A DNA stretch of 64,000 nucleotides from Saposhnikovia divaricata (GCA_036435485.1 CM071599.1:204885178-204949177); one strand, 5' to 3'; positions 1-12,711 are shown, numbered from the stretch's first letter. A program made the numbers and translations. Notes: generated by a model from the letters alone, not told the origin.

Positions 1-1494
1 CCAATTATATATATCCCTTAGAAGGGAATCAACAGTTTTAAACTGAAACTTGTCGCAACGTCCTGATGCCTATACGTCCTGATACCCATACGTCCTGATA
101 TTCAATATTACCAAATGTCAGTCTACCTGACTACTAGTCTCAGAAGAAACATTACCGTCGGAGTTGGTTGTCCCACAAAATTGGCACTACTAAGGCCATC
201 CGATCTGGTGGACCGTGCTGTTCGAATGCATTCGCAAGTACTTTGTCGTGCTGCGCAAGCATACATCATAATCCTTTATGCGAAGCGTCGTTGGAAGCAC
301 AAAGTCTCCTTTTTCCATTAAGCAATGCCAACTCTTGGTCATTACCAATTTCATCTTTTAGCTCCAGGAAGATTTTCTCACATTTTTCTCTTTAACTGCT
401 GATCGTATTACTGGATCCATTATAATTCCGCGTCGGAGTAAACTTAAGGTAACTACTATAATTCATTCAAAGAAAGAAAGAATTTAATATTCCTCTGAGT
501 CACATGCATCTAACGTTTCTGGTTCATCATTTCACTGAGTTAAATTAACGCTATACTTAGTCTCTGACAATAGTCTCATTACGAGTTCATCTTGACTCAC
601 TGGTCTTATCTTCAGGTAGGTTCTGAGATCATTGTCTTGCTTACTACTTCCTTATATAACTTTATCCAATCATGCTGTCACTTCCCAATGTTTTCACTTT
701 CTAACTGATTCATTCATAAAATGGACATTTTCCTGAATAAAACAACTTCATCAACCTCAATTTCGTTCCATAAATTACAACCTATGACATCTACTTTCTC
801 ATGGCGAATTATTACTGACAATATTCATACTTATTCTTTTATCAAATGATATGGCACTTACTGCCTTCTCAACTATTCCTAGGGACTCTGCTCCTCGCCT
901 TATATCGATGCCTTTGATAATCATACATCCTTCTAGCACTCTTTTCGTTAGTATGAAAGTCTCTAATGATTCTCATCTATTCCCGTATAAGATCTCAAGT
1001 AATTCTTCCAATCCGTCTTACTTGCTGGTACTACCTCCAGTAGTCCAGCCACGAATCCAACATGAATCTTCAGTTCTCTTGCTAATAGCTTAGTTCTTTA
1101 TGCCCACTTTTCTAAGCTCTATACCTTAATCATCTCAGTCTTTCTGGCTACAGCCCTCATTCCTCTAGGGTAAGCTCCTTATCCTAACAAGATTTTCCTT
1201 ATCTGCTGGAACCTCTTCCGGGTCTCCAGTAGGGTACTCTATTGAATTTACCCGCTGATTTTCAGCATATAATAAAGCATCATCGCGCTGCTGCTCGTAT
1301 GCCTCAAGGTCTGTTGCCTTACTTGTCGATGCGATATCGAGCTAAGTTACTATCATGATACTTAAGAGTTCCCATAAAGGTTTTATACGTCATCACTACC
1401 TTAATTAGTCCGACTATGAACTTGGCAAGAGTTCTTATTATCTTAGTGAATTTATTGTTTTAACGTCGCCTCATCTCTGGGGTTTATAACGTAC
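1..1494 (-). mobile_element. Decayed internal region of a Ty3/gypsy element (running off the left edge)
   Basis: This stretch lies directly downstream, on the - strand, of a primer-binding site and a long LTR, so it should be the start of the internal region (leader and gag) of that element. I read it on both strands and found no convincing gag, zinc knuckle or protease motif; every frame is interrupted by many stops, so it is either untranslated leader or heavily decayed gag. The assignment rests on position next to the LTR and PBS, not on protein similarity. The short + strand open frames here look like chance. Confidence 0.5.
58..105. repeat. Short tandem repeat, three copies of a 16-bp unit
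   Basis: The decamer ACGTCCTGAT occurs at 58, 74 and 90, a 16-bp period, with short variable spacers. It is a small minisatellite inside the decayed internal region of the gypsy element. Confidence 0.7.
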
Positions 1495-1506
1495 GCTCTG
1501 ATACCA
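1495..1506 (-). other. Primer-binding site of the gypsy element (tRNA-Met type)
   Basis: Read on the - strand this is TGGTATCAGAGC, complementary to the 3' end of plant initiator tRNA-Met and the usual PBS of Tekay/Del chromoviruses and many copia elements. It lies four bases from the inner end of the adjacent LTR, the normal spacing. It shows that the LTR at 1511-6089 is the 5' LTR of a - strand element. Confidence 0.85.
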
Positions 1507-2859
1507 CTTCTGTAACACCCCTAGATCCGGGGTCAGGGAATCTGGTGGTTACGGTTTTACATCCATTCATAATACTTGACTTGAGTCCACAATAAATAAA
1601 TCACAGGCTGTGACCCCACAATAATATCCACTCACACACACAACAGTTATAGTCCCAGAGATGAAATTGAAATAAGTCCATAATATCAGAGTTTACGAAT
1701 AAAAGTTATTACAAGCCAAATGATATGTTTAAAGGTTTTGCCGTTGATTAACGTTAATGTTACATATAAATAGACTGATAAACAAAAGCTGCCTACCTAT
1801 GCTACCTCAACAATGGCAGCAAGGACATCAGCGGGTAGTCCTCGAACGGCGGTAACCTGCTTGCGCCGAGTGCGCCTGACGCGGGCCATCTGTCCTAGCT
1901 GTTGTTGTGACATAATATGAACAAAGCAAGGGTGAGCGAAAGCCCACCAGCAATAATATAACTGAGCAGTGATACATATATACAGCAGTTCAAAATATCC
2001 TTTGAAATCATATGCCATGCATTAATGAAGTTATTGCCAGTATAATATAAAGGATGAAGTTACCAGGTAACTCAAAGTATTTGTTTGTAGAAATATCTGC
2101 TACATCAAAAGTAAGCGAGATATTCTCATTGTCATTAAAAAGAGGAACTTGCATGAAAAGATTGCAATTCCAGTTATGAACACTTTTCCAGCTCTGCCAA
2201 CAATAATCATGTTGCAGGAAATAAATAAGTTTGGATGATGAACCAATGATGGAGTATTCACCGCGCCCGCTGTTCCAATCTTGATGATCAGTCGAGATCG
2301 TACAGCTCAAATTAGATTTATTACCGGTAGAAGGAAGAACTGACGGCTTTACTTGTCTACTGCCTTGCTAGCTCTCCCCGGCCAACGGTTGGGCCAAAGG
2401 GGATGGACCAGCGCTACTCGGCCTCTTACACGACTCCTAGTTCAAATAGAATTCATGATTCTGAATGTAACGTTCGTCCCCCTTTCCCCAAGTATAATAC
2501 TTGTTGATAAGACTCCACAAAGTAGTCGTATCTAGTTGGAAAGGAAAATTCACCAATAACTTCCAAGCTACTGCTTGGTAACGAATCTCAACTTGTTCCA
2601 ACAATCTTACCCCTCGAAAGATGAGAAGGTAAACAACGACTTAATAAGTCAATAGCACCCGAGTTGAGAGTGAAGAGAATACTTTATGACCGGGAAGTCG
2701 ACAAGATAATTAACATTTTCCAAGTAAGGTTCCCTTATTATTAGGGAGATAGACTCAAAGAAGAATGATGTCTGAGAACCTTTCTTGATATATGATTAAT
2801 AATAATATGACTCCGAAATATTTTCTGTAATAATCGAAGAAGATAAACCTTATCGAGGT

Positions 2860-3570
2860 TATTCTAAGTATGGAATAAATATTCAGAAAATATTTATTGA
2901 ATTAAAATATTTTACAGAATATTTAGGAATATAAAAGAATACCTTTAATCAGAGTATTTCTCAAATAATCCTTGAAGAAATATCGAGAGAATATTTATTG
3001 CATAATTAAATATTCAAATGAATATTCAAAATAATATTCATTAATTAATAAGACCTGAAAGGAATATTTAAAATATTTAAAATAATATTCGATGATTAAA
3101 TAGAACCCTGGATGAATATTCAAAATAATATTCATAATTAATTAGGAATTTAAATGAATATTGAAAAAGTAATATTCATTTAATGAATAATATTCTAAAT
3201 GAATATCAAGTAATATTCATTTAGTAATCCGAGCTTTAAAGGAATATTCGAGATAAGACTCGATAAATAAATCAAGCTTCAGATGAACATTAAAATAATA
3301 TTCATCAGGTAATTACTATCTTAAATGAATATTCAAAAGTAATATTCATTTAATGAATAATATTTAAAATGAATATCCAAATAATATTCGTTTAGTAGTC
3401 CAACCTTTAGAAGAATATTTGAAATAATAATCGATAAATAATTCGACTCTGAATGAATATTAAAAAAAGAATATTATTCGTCGAATAGTTACGTTCAAAT
3501 AATTATTTGAAGTAGGGATCGTTAAATAAATAATCTCGAACGAATATTCAAATAATATTCGTCGCCCGAA
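2860..3570. repeat. AT-rich degenerate array of AATATTC-type units
   Basis: Within the gypsy LTR, about 700 bp consists of imperfect repeats built around GAATATTCAAAATAATATTC with spacers of 20-60 bases. The core GAATATTC is palindromic and the units are diverged from one another. I see no coding content. Confidence 0.7.
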
Positions 3571-3814
3571 TAATGGAAAATATTTACTTAGATATTTTCT
3601 TTCGAGGTAATCTCGATATGTCAAGAAATATTGACTCCCGGTCTATATTTGATGAATAAGATGGACACGCTCTTCTATGAGGGTCTTACAATAACCGGCT
3701 TATAATTGATACGTTAGCTATCTAATTTATAAACCAATAAACAATCAGGGAACAAGCATAACGATATAACTTGAAAGTAGGCATGCATGCTATGGCATAT
3801 GTATAACAGAAAAC

Positions 3815-3834
3815 ATATATATATATATATATAT
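3815..3834. repeat. (AT)n microsatellite
   Basis: A run of about ten AT dinucleotides lies inside the gypsy LTR. Confidence 0.9.
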
Positions 3835-6089
3835 TCAATCACAACAACAGCCTAAAAGAAGGGAATTGAAACTTGCCTGGTAGTCGAGTACGATAAGGGG
3901 TAGTGGTAGCGGGTCCCGGGTCAGCTTGGTGATCTATAAATAGCCAAGGCATTCGGGATTAATCACTTAACATCTTAAAAGTTAAGTTATACTTAAATCG
4001 AAACACGTTCTCAAGTTATCTCGTTATACCCCTTTTAGTGGATTCCTTTTTATCATTGATCCGACCCGACATTCGTTCGTTAATACGACATGTCACTGTA
4101 CTTATACTTGGGACATACTTAATTCATACAAGTTCTAAGGTCGATCATTACGAACCAATATTATACTCCGAGTTTTATCGCCCGTTTTCTAAGTGTTTTA
4201 CCGAAGTTATAATAGAGTCGTCTTTTAGGGGTTCGTTCGCGTTTAACCTCGACTCGAATATTTTTAATAAATCGAAAAACGATCCTTTTGACATACGGTT
4301 TTCTTTCACACCTTCCTTTTTACCTCTAGTATTTATTTACCAAGATTTGTCATGACTTTACATATTTTACGATGGTTCAATTTCAGTTACGAATTCTCGG
4401 TTACGGTTTCGAAATACTTTTAGTAAACCGGCCGTAACTCCTAAACCGTAAGTCCGTTTCACACGTTCCTTATACCAAAACGAAGCTTGGAACATTATCT
4501 ATCCTATTATGGCAGATTGCAAAGCTAGGCAGTGAGTTACATCTACTGTCCAAGTTGTTTTTCTTAAGGTTAACGAAATTTCGGCATTACGACGGCTATA
4601 TATCGAACGTTCCAAAAATTATAACAATCCAACCAAGCCACACCGGGCATCCACACAACTTATCACATGATTATGAACATCATCAAGTCCAGATCATACC
4701 AGTTTACCACATTAATTAACATGCTTTCTTGCTCAACTAAATCACTTACTAATTATGCTTATAATCATGCTAACATCATAACCAAGCTTAGCTCATCAAA
4801 AACATCCATAAACTTAAAGTTGATCTAGGGTTTCAAGAGTGTTATACCTTCTTGAGAGTATGTACTAGCCTTACAAAGCTTGTTATAGTCCTTGGATAGC
4901 CTTAGGGTAGCTAAGATCAACCATGAAAACAAGAAAAATCAAAGATTAGTTCATGAAACACTATTCATCCTCCTCTTTCATGATTTTTTTGAAAATGGAA
5001 ACAAAGGAGTTTGGACTTGAAATTTTTAGGAGATTGCTTTTATGAAATATAGGACTCACCATAAAAATTTGATGATCAAACAAGGAGTGGAAGCTTGGTT
5101 TGGAAATCTAAAAATTCCAAAAATTCGAAGTCTTGTTTCTTGAGGGGAAAAACAGGGTGATTTTCTTGAATTTATTTACCTATCCAAACGATCTTCAAAA
5201 ATTATGAAATTTTGAAAGAATACTCTACATATATTGAGGAAGATATGGTTAAAATTTGGTGATCTATGAATGGGTAGAAGTGGAGATATGAATTTTTCTT
5301 TGAGGAGTGTTCTTGCTTGGCAGTTTTGAAGAATGGAGAGAATGGAGTTGTTTTGCTTGGTTGAATTTCAATAATGCATAAAGTGATGTAAGTTGGATAA
5401 TATCTCATCCTAAAGCTACTTTAATAAAGGTGTGATGCAATGCATGATGTCATTTGGGGCATGTGTCAAGAGGTGTGTTAAAGAAGTTAACACTTGGTTG
5501 ATCTTTGGATGGAATTCATGCTAAGTATTAGTTCCAATCTCTAAGTGTGCTAGTTACTTGAGTCACCACTTGGTTGCTAGATATTTATCACTTGCACATG
5601 CATGCATCTTGCTTTCTGCTTGCCCCTTTTGTCCGTTTATTTCTCAATTCATTGATCGTTCGTAGGAATAACTCATTCGTTTCTAGTTAGGGTTTTACCG
5701 AAACCTTCTTAATATCAATACTATCGTTCTCCATCTTTCTTAATACTTCTCGAATTTAAATTCCTTAAATTCCTTTAATGAATCCTTAAGTCTTGCAGTG
5801 TCCAGGGAAAACTCGGAGAAAATAAAAGTGATATTTTTCAGAATCCGATAACCTTTACATACACTTATTTTCCCCTTGGATCCTTAATACGAACTCAGAA
5901 ATCCGTTCCGGGTTCTTCTATATAGCGTCGTCTAATAATATTCCAAAATTCCACCAAAAACATTAGTCACTCTTTATTCCATCTTTATTCCTTATATTCA
6001 TAAAATTTCCTTGTTCTCTTTCGGACGTTCCTTCTCTTCTCAACGCTTAATAAAAAGTTTTAATTCTACCAAAAATTTGGGTTCTTACA

Positions 6090-6156
6090 AATATGGAGGC
6101 TACAAATTACTTTAAGTATTTATTGAAGCCCTCGTCTTCAAAAAATACTGGGGACC
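6090..6156 (+). mobile_element. 3' end of the internal region of copia-type element F
   Basis: The 67 bases between the gypsy LTR and the LTR of element F end in AAAAAATACTGGGGACC, a polypurine-rich stretch immediately before an LTR start, as expected of a polypurine tract. This suggests that element F was broken here by the gypsy insertion and that the rest of F lies left of the window. Confidence 0.5.
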
Positions 6157-7007
6157 TGTTGATACAAAAAATATATTAATTTTGTATCCAAAGCATGGAC
6201 CTCTATGTTCGCATCCGAAGGTTATTTTTATATGGGCTTATCTAAATCTAATGAGTCCGATCCACTGGAACAGCCCATGAAATCGAGCCCAATGCTTAAG
6301 GCGGTGGAAAGAAATTATATGATCGGAGACCAAATTCTAGAAGGATCCAGATACTTAGAATATCATCTCAAATATGGAAATTACTTGCCGCCGAAGACAA
6401 AAGGCGTTGGCTGGGCCAAATATTGCCAGGAATACAATCTTAAATCGGATAGAACTACGTGGACTTGATCCCTATAAATAGGGTACGTAGGCACCTTGAG
6501 AGGGATCCGAAAATCACACCCGATTATAATCTCTCAAGAGCAGTCCCAAATATCTCAAAAACCATAATTGTATTCTTATATTTACATCTTTATTCTTATT
6601 ATCTCTATCCGAATACCCAAATATAAATTTAATCTTGAAGCTTTGTCCTTGACGAAAATCAGCTTCAACACAACCCTCACTTCTAGAGCTATAAGCAAGC
6701 ATACACATAGAAAAATCTTGTAAGGACAACTCTCTGAGAAGAAGAAGCTGAGAATACTCATATTTGTATTCACATATTGTAGCAAACTTTTTTATCTAAT
6801 ACAATATTAGATTAAAGTGATTGATTGTGTTCTTGTGTTTTTATTCCGTACTTTTACACTCTGTTAAACACAAACACACATTTAACTACACAGACAGATT
6901 CAAACCTTCAAACAAACGTTCTTAATAGTCTTATTTGAAGAAAAGTTTGAAAATACATTCACCCCTCCCCCTCTGTATTTTCTTGTGTGTGTATTCCATA
7001 CTCAACA
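6157..7007 (+). mobile_element. LTR of a copia-type element (F), probably its 3' LTR
   Basis: The segment starts TGTTGATAC and ends ATACTCAACA, giving perfect inverted ends TGTTGA/TCAACA. A TATA box (6473-6480) precedes the presumed transcript start. The 3' half resembles the 3' half of the LTRs of element A: both have a GAAGCTGAGAATACT block, an ATCTAATA/TATTAGAT hairpin and a terminal CATTCACCCC...CTCTGTATT block. This supports a copia/Sirevirus-like origin. No PBS follows at 7008, so it is a 3' LTR or a solo LTR. An 87-residue open frame at 6205-6468 is inside the LTR and is not a recognisable protein. Confidence 0.65.
6473..6480 (+). promoter_or_regulatory. TATA box of the element F LTR
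   Basis: TATAAATA lies in the middle of the LTR in an otherwise mixed-composition context, at the place expected for the U3 promoter of a plant LTR retrotransposon. Confidence 0.6.
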
Positions 7008-7291
7008 CCTGTAGATTCAAAATAGTGATATGGTAATTATATCTTACCATAAATGATAGTATGGTTTTAATTTTTCAAAACGAACATACTTATGGAAATG
7101 CAAGATTGTTAGAAGGATCGCACCATTTAAGGGATTTTGTATATATGAATTGACAGCTATGCATACACAGTTATACACGTTTACACCAAAAAGACTAGAT
7201 TGTCCTTTGGGATGATTTCCTATTAAAATAAAAAAAAAATTATAACCCTTAGACAGATTCAAGACAAGCAAGTTTCTCTTTTGAACCTCCT

Positions 7292-7293
<2 letters not shown>

Positions 7294-7382
<89 letters not shown>
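7294..7382. repeat. (AT)n microsatellite, about 89 bp
   Basis: This is an uninterrupted alternating AT tract, likely highly length-variable. Confidence 0.95.
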
Positions 7383-7384
<2 letters not shown>

Positions 7385-7465
7385 CCCGAGTCTACCACCA
7401 TATGCAGTTAACCAATCAAAAAAGAGGAATTATTTTAGGACCAATTAGATGCCATCTCTAAATTT

Positions 7466-7980
7466 TAGACCAATCATATTATATTAAAAGTTTTCCTTAT
7501 TTAACATTCTCATCCTATTATACTAATCATGTTTAGTTAACAATTCTAATTTAAATAAGTAGTTACTTGATTTACCATATCCATATATTACATACTTTTT
7601 AATATAAAAAAACTTATAATAAACTAATATTTTAAGTTAAATCATTCAGGATTATACAATTATATAATATTAAGCAATTTTCGCAATATATATTTTCACT
7701 CTTTTGATTTAAATTAATCATAGACCAATCATATTATATTAAAAATTTTCCTTATTTACCATTCTCATCCTATTATACTAACCATATTTAGTTAACAAAT
7801 CTAATTTAAATATAGTAGTTACTAAATTTAACATATCCATATATTACATATTTTTTAATAAAAAAAAATTATAATAAATTAATATTTTTAATTAAAATCA
7901 ATCAGGAATATACAAATATATATATATTAAGCGATTTTCACAATATATTTTTTTTCACTCTTTTGATTTATAATTAATCA
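7466..7980. repeat. Diverged tandem duplication, unit about 255-260 bp
   Basis: TAGACCAATCATATTATATT begins at both 7466 and 7721. The two units (7466-7720 and 7721-7980) then run in parallel with many substitutions and small indels, both ending near a CTCTTTTGATTT...AATTAATCA block. It is non-coding. The divergence implies an old duplication. Confidence 0.8.
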
Positions 7981-9142
7981 TAATTATATTAAGACTTAAT
8001 GATCCTACAGTTAACTATAGGTAATATCCTAAAGTTAAGTCATAATTCAATACAAAAGTAAGGGTTTTTTTGTAAATACAGGGGGTAAATTCTATTATTA
8101 CAAAAATGTCATTTAACTTTTTTATATAAAATGCAAATGACTTTAGGTAACTTTTCTACAATTAAGTGTAGGAACATTTTTCTCATTATATTATTATATA
8201 TTATGGATTAATTTACATAAATATATATGTATATGAGCTAATAAGAATTTACCACTAAAATTAAATTAATGCATATCATTCTCATCGTAATTTACTTATC
8301 GTGGTTATTTAACAATTATTTTTGAAATACAAAAATTATTTTATTTAGTACATGCATAAGACACATATTTTTTAAAGTGATAAAATGTTTACTAACTTAT
8401 CAATTTTTAATTTAAAGACAATCAAAATTATACAATTATATATTACGGGCTAATTTCATAAATATCTACAACAATCAACTATAGTATATAGTTATATATT
8501 ACAAATTAATTTTCATAAATACTTATTAACTAATTAATCATAATTTTCTAATTAAAAATAATCACAATCAAATTATTATTTACTGGCACATATATTCATT
8601 GCATATAGAGTCATTTTCCAAAATTGCGTATGTATCCGTTGATTTAAATACAAATATATTATATAATATAATATTTTAATATCACAATATCTCGATCTAC
8701 AATCATAAGGTGCAATCAAATCATTGAGTTAAAATTTTTAAAATTAAAAAATATTTACTACACTATTCTAAATACACCATTTTTTGATAAATAATTATTT
8801 TATTAATGAAAAGGCATATGATATATACAAAAAATAATCAAAATTTCAAATTTTCTTATAAATCACATTTTTTATAGGTAATTAATTCATCAATAAGGTC
8901 ATACAACATCGAAAAAAATAATCAAGATCGGATATACACATATTAAAATAGATCATATCAAGGTTTCTTTCAACCAAACTACGATCATTCATCAGATCTT
9001 AAATTGTTATACACTCATCACTTATATCACTAAAATATAACCTTTTTGGGAAGATAATCCAATAATTTATTGTAATCGTGAGGAACGTATATCTGATTTG
9101 TCAGAACGTATTCGAACAACCAACCATACGTGCGATTCTATA

Positions 9143-9587
9143 CTATCCAAATCAATGAACCAATATAATAAAATCCTGTAGATATAAGATCCCGGATGCC
9201 AGAATTAAAGAACCTACTCTCACAAAGAAAAAGAACACCCAATACGGGAAGACAAAATCCACTAATGAGGTACTAGACTCTCAATAAAGAGATATATTTA
9301 TTGAAAAACAACATAAAATCAAGGAAAAGAAACTGGAGTTATCATTCACAAGAGAAAATACAACATCCAATATATCAGTAGATAAAACCTATCCAAATCA
9401 ATGAACCAATATAATAAAATCATGTAGATCTAAGATCCCGGATGCCAGAATTAAAGAACCTACTCTCACAAAGAAAAAGAACACCCAATATAAGAAGACA
9501 AAATCCACTAATGAGGTACTAGACTCTCAACAAAGAGATATATTTATTGAAAAACAACATAAAATCAAGGAAAATAAACTGGAGTTA
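9143..9587. repeat. 246-bp tandem duplication, second unit split by element A
   Basis: CTATCCAAATCAATGAACC starts at 9143 and again at 9389. Unit 1 (9143-9388) is complete. Unit 2 starts at 9389, is interrupted at 9587 by element A, and resumes after the element at 34102-34154 (AGTTATCATTCACAAGAG and onward). The two units differ by only a few substitutions. Unit 1 contains the uninterrupted GGAGTTATCATTCAC sequence and so records the target before insertion. Confidence 0.9.
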
Positions 9588-10882
9588 TGTTAGTCACAGA
9601 GGCATGCCTGAATACATCTAATAACAAGCCTAAGTATGTATAATGCTATGCATTACCTACATGACCTCTTAACTGAGGGAACCTCTAGTTGTAGAGTTTC
9701 TATTTGTTCTGTACTTGTAATATGCATCAAATTCTAGTTGTGTAACTGTACTTATAAAGTCAAGAATAATGCTTGAAAGAAGTTCCAAGGTTCATGCCTC
9801 AAGTAAGGAGATAAAGACTGTCAAATAATCATAGTTGGGATTTGAAGAAATGAAGAATTTGCCTAAGTACCAATTCGAGAAGTACATTTGTCTATTCGAG
9901 AAGTCTAGCATTCGAGAAGTCAGAGATTCGATATCTCAGGAGACACTATTCGATATCTCTGAATACACTGTTCGATATCTCATTCGATATCTCAGAGATT
10001 CGATATGTCTATTACTCTATTCGAGAACTCATGGAGTCAACAAGTCAAAGCATCATTCGAGTTCTCTAAGAGTCAACAAGTCAATGCTCTATTCGATATC
10101 TCAAGGACAAAAGAAGCTATTCGACATCTCAGAGATTCGATATGTCAAAATGCTCTATTCGATATCTCAAGGAGTCCCAGAGAAAAGAGCTATTCGAGAA
10201 GTGATTCGATATGTCAATATAACACTATTCGAGAACTCAGAGTTATCGATTAAGTCAATTCGAGTTCTCGAATCAATCACTTAGCCACTTCTCGAATACA
10301 TTCTTGGAGACAAAATACTGAAGAATTGTACAAGTCAGAAACCTGCAACAAGCCAAGACGCTTTATTTGACTATGTACTATAAAGCACATTGGAAAGCAT
10401 ACAAAGAAGCTTGGAGAGATAAGACAAAGGGACAAGGAGCTAAAGAAGTGGATCTGAACAGGCTTTGCAAAGTCAAATCTGTAACCGTTTGGACTCTTAC
10501 TCAAATGAGTTAGACATACTGGAAAGTAGTTTGTTTTACCTACCTTATTTGTAGTAAGTAGGTGTATCCATGTCTATAAGGATACAGCCTCACTTCCTTA
10601 GCAGAAAAAGGGGGTTTTTCAAGATACATCACAAGAAATATCTCTCTAAGAAAAACGAAGCTGAGAATACTATCATTTGTATTCACAGATTGTAGTGAAA
10701 TCTTTATCTAATAAAATATTAGATTAAAGTGATATTGTGTTGTGTTTGTCTTTGTTATCTGTACTTGCGTATCTCACACACACTCAACACATATCTTGTT
10801 GCAAAGATTCAAGAACAAAGAAAAGTTCAAGAATCCATTCACCCCCCCCTCTGTATTCTTTTACTGTATTCAATATTCAACA
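9588..10882 (+). mobile_element. 5' LTR of element A
   Basis: It starts TGTTAGTCACAG and ends TATTCAACA, followed by the PBS. Between about 9870 and 10300 lies an array of some 18 TTCGA-containing motifs (TATTCGATATCTC, ATTCGAGAACTC and variants) with local dyad symmetry, such as ATTCGAGTTCTCGAAT at 10258-10273. A hairpin ATCTAATA/TATTAGAT sits at 10706-10724. Long open frames through the TTCGA array (for example 9835-10284) are repeat artefacts. The LTR is 51 bp shorter than its 3' partner because it has one rather than two copies of a 69-bp unit, partly offset by small insertions. Confidence 0.93.
9875..10275 (+). repeat. TTCGA motif array in the 5' LTR of element A
   Basis: About 18 copies of short motifs containing TTCGA occur in roughly 400 bp, mostly as CTATTCGATATCTC or ATTCGAGAACTC. 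Several are self-complementary. The same array is in the 3' LTR (about 33040-33500), where a 69-bp unit beginning GATTCGATATGTC is present at 33286 and again at 33355. Position suggests U3, where enhancers usually lie; function is not shown. Confidence 0.8.
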
Positions 10883-10884
10883 AG

Positions 10885-10900
10885 TGGTATCAAATCAGGC
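10885..10900 (+). other. Primer-binding site of element A (mutated)
   Basis: TGGTATCAAATCAGGC follows the LTR after two bases. Its first eight bases match the initiator tRNA-Met complement and the rest departs from the expected AGAGC sequence, so the site looks damaged. Confidence 0.7.
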
Positions 10901-10925
10901 TGTTTAATCTAAACAGAAAACGATC

Positions 10926-12711
10926 ATGAGTTCGAATACACCAAAGACTACAGGTACGGTGAAGGTCCCTAAGTTCGACAAAGAGAATTACAACCTCTGG
11001 AAAATAAAAATGATGTTGTTCATCAAAGCTGCCAATCCTCTCTACCCTGACATCCTCAAGAATGGTCCATTTGTACCGCAACAAGAAATTGCTGAATCTA
11101 CAATGGGAACAATAGTCATTCCTAGATCATATGTTGCAAAAGAGCCATCCAAATGGACGGACTCAGAGAAGGAAAAGGTTGCCCTAGACAGTCATCTCAT
11201 GTTGCTGATCATAGACTCCATGGATATGTCGATGTTTGCCAATATAACATCATGCACATCAGCCAAGGACATGTGGAACCACATCGAGGTGTTATGTGAA
11301 GGGACAGAGGAGGTAAGAGAGAATAGGAAATAGATACTGGTCACACAGTATGAGGCTTTCATGGCACATTCCAAAGAAAGTATTACAGATATGTTTGAGA
11401 GATTTCACAAGCTGGTGACTGAGCTTCAAATGAATGGGAAGGTTTACAGCACTAAGGAATTAAACATGAAGTTTCTTCTATCTGCACCTAACCACCTAGA
11501 GCAAAGGGTCATATCTCTAAGAGAAAGAGATTTGAACAAAGTCACATATGATGTGCTCTATGGGGTTTTAAAGACTTATGAGCTTGAGTTGCTTCAGAAG
11601 AGGGCTATCCAAGCCAACCAAGGCAGAATGATAAACACATCCTGTACCTTGATTGTCAACAAATCCGTTCAAGACCTGGAAGCATCTACAAGTCAACTGA
11701 GAATAGAAGAGATAGTAGATGATGAAGAAACTGAAGAAGAAGTGACTGAACCTGTTGTTGAAAAGGAAGAAGATGAGTTCTATACTCTTGAAGAGTTGGA
11801 TGCCATGGAAAACACTTCATATGCTTTTATGGCTAGAAAATTCCCAAACATCAGATTTAGGAGGAATCATCCCTTCAAGTCTAGATCTCAAAATCATTCA
11901 TTCAACAAGAGCAAGGCACCTGTGAAAGCAAACAAGAACAAATTCAAAACCAGCTATGTGGATAGGTCATCTGTGAGATGTTATAGATGCAATGACCTAG
12001 GGCATTTTGCCAGTGAATGCAAGAAGCCTAAAAAGAAGGATAAGGAGTTTCTTGAGCTTGAAGCTAAGTATGAGGCTCTACTAAAGAAGCATACACCAGG
12101 TAAGGCCTACATTGCTGAAGGGAAGTGTTGGGATGATTCTGATAGTGATGGAGAAGAACAAGAATTCTGAGACTATGCCTTGATGGCCAACTCCAAGGAA
12201 GAACCATTTGAATCAGACTCTCAGGTACCATCCCTCACTACTATAGACATGTCTGTTTCTGAATACAAATCTATGGTTGAACAACTATCTGTTGAGATGT
12301 TTAATATTCATACTAGTATGACTGCTGCTAATGAAGAAATTGTTAAACTGTCTACTAAGAATGAACTGTTGAACAAAAGAAATGAGGAACTAGAACTAAC
12401 TGCTATGCAAATAGAAAACCTTAAACAAGAAATAGAATATCTAAAGAATAACGTTCTATGTGCTAGTCAAGTTGAGAAAGCTCTTAGGGATGAACTAGCT
12501 GAAAATGAATTTAAATTGAAAACATTTAAGAATTCCTCTAGTCTATTGCAGTCCTACCATGAGAAAAATCTAGCTAGACCTAAGGCTGCTATTGGACTTG
12601 ATTATGACACTCTCAAACAGAGGAAAGGCTATGCAGTCATTGAAGATGACATTGTTGTTCAAGAGGAAGTGCCTCAGGTTTTGAAAAAGGTTGAGACCCC
12701 AATATTTAAAA
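10926..12711 (+). pseudogene. Element A gag, 5' part (two in-frame stops, cut by element B)
   Basis: Gag is the capsid/nucleocapsid precursor that packages element RNA in cytoplasmic virus-like particles. The frame starting at the ATG at 10926 stays in register to 12711 but is interrupted by TAG at 11331-11333 and TGA at 12168-12170. It shows the N-terminal NYxLWKIKM-type start, a UBN2-like capsid region (about 11100-11620), an acidic linker and a CX2CX4HX4C zinc knuckle at 11979-12020. A coiled-coil-like stretch follows (about 12250-12530). The frame is then cut by the LTR of element B. The rest of the same gag resumes at 25166. Confidence 0.88.

Larger units (their letters stand above)
1511..6089 (-). 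mobile_element. 5' LTR of a Ty3/gypsy (Tekay/Del chromovirus type) element
   Basis: On the - strand the LTR begins TGTAAGAACCCAAATTTTTG and ends GGGGTGTTACA, both typical of Tekay/Del chromovirus LTRs, and it is followed by a tRNA-Met PBS. The length of about 4.58 kb is at the long end for this group. It contains an AT-rich degenerate repeat array (2860-3570) and a short (AT)n tract. No protein-coding content is convincing. The matching 3' LTR and the second copy of the target duplication lie outside the window; the flanking five bases on the visible side are AATAT (6090-6094). Assignment to Tekay rather than another gypsy lineage is inference from termini, PBS and length, because no reverse transcriptase is in the window. 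Confidence 0.75.
7008..9142. other. AT-rich intergenic DNA without recognisable genes
   Basis: This stretch is very AT-rich, with a long (AT)n tract and a diverged tandem duplication listed separately. I found no gene, no tRNA-like fold and no clear transposon ends. The one sizeable - strand open frame (7044-7271) is low in protein-like character and partly reads through the microsatellite flank. Confidence 0.6.

Noticed and set aside
4038..4355. 105-residue open frame in the gypsy LTR
   Set aside because: No recognisable domain, and it is within an LTR on the strand opposite to the element.
6157..7007. Assignment of LTR F to a Ty3/Tat element
   Set aside because: The 3' half resembles the element A LTR (shared hairpin and terminal block), which points to copia.
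9875..10275. CRISPR-like look of regularly spaced TTCGA repeats
   Set aside because: Spacing is irregular, motifs are short and variable, and the context is a plant LTR; there are no cas genes.
9875..10275. Heat-shock-element reading of TTCGAGAA motifs in the A LTR
   Set aside because: TTCNNGAA pairs occur about six times, but contiguous three-unit sites are not clear, and the motif is better explained as a dyad repeat.
9835..10284. 149-residue open frame inside the 5' LTR of A (and similar ones at 33003-33474)
   Set aside because: It reads through the TTCGA motif array, giving a repetitive peptide; the frame is not kept between the two LTRs.
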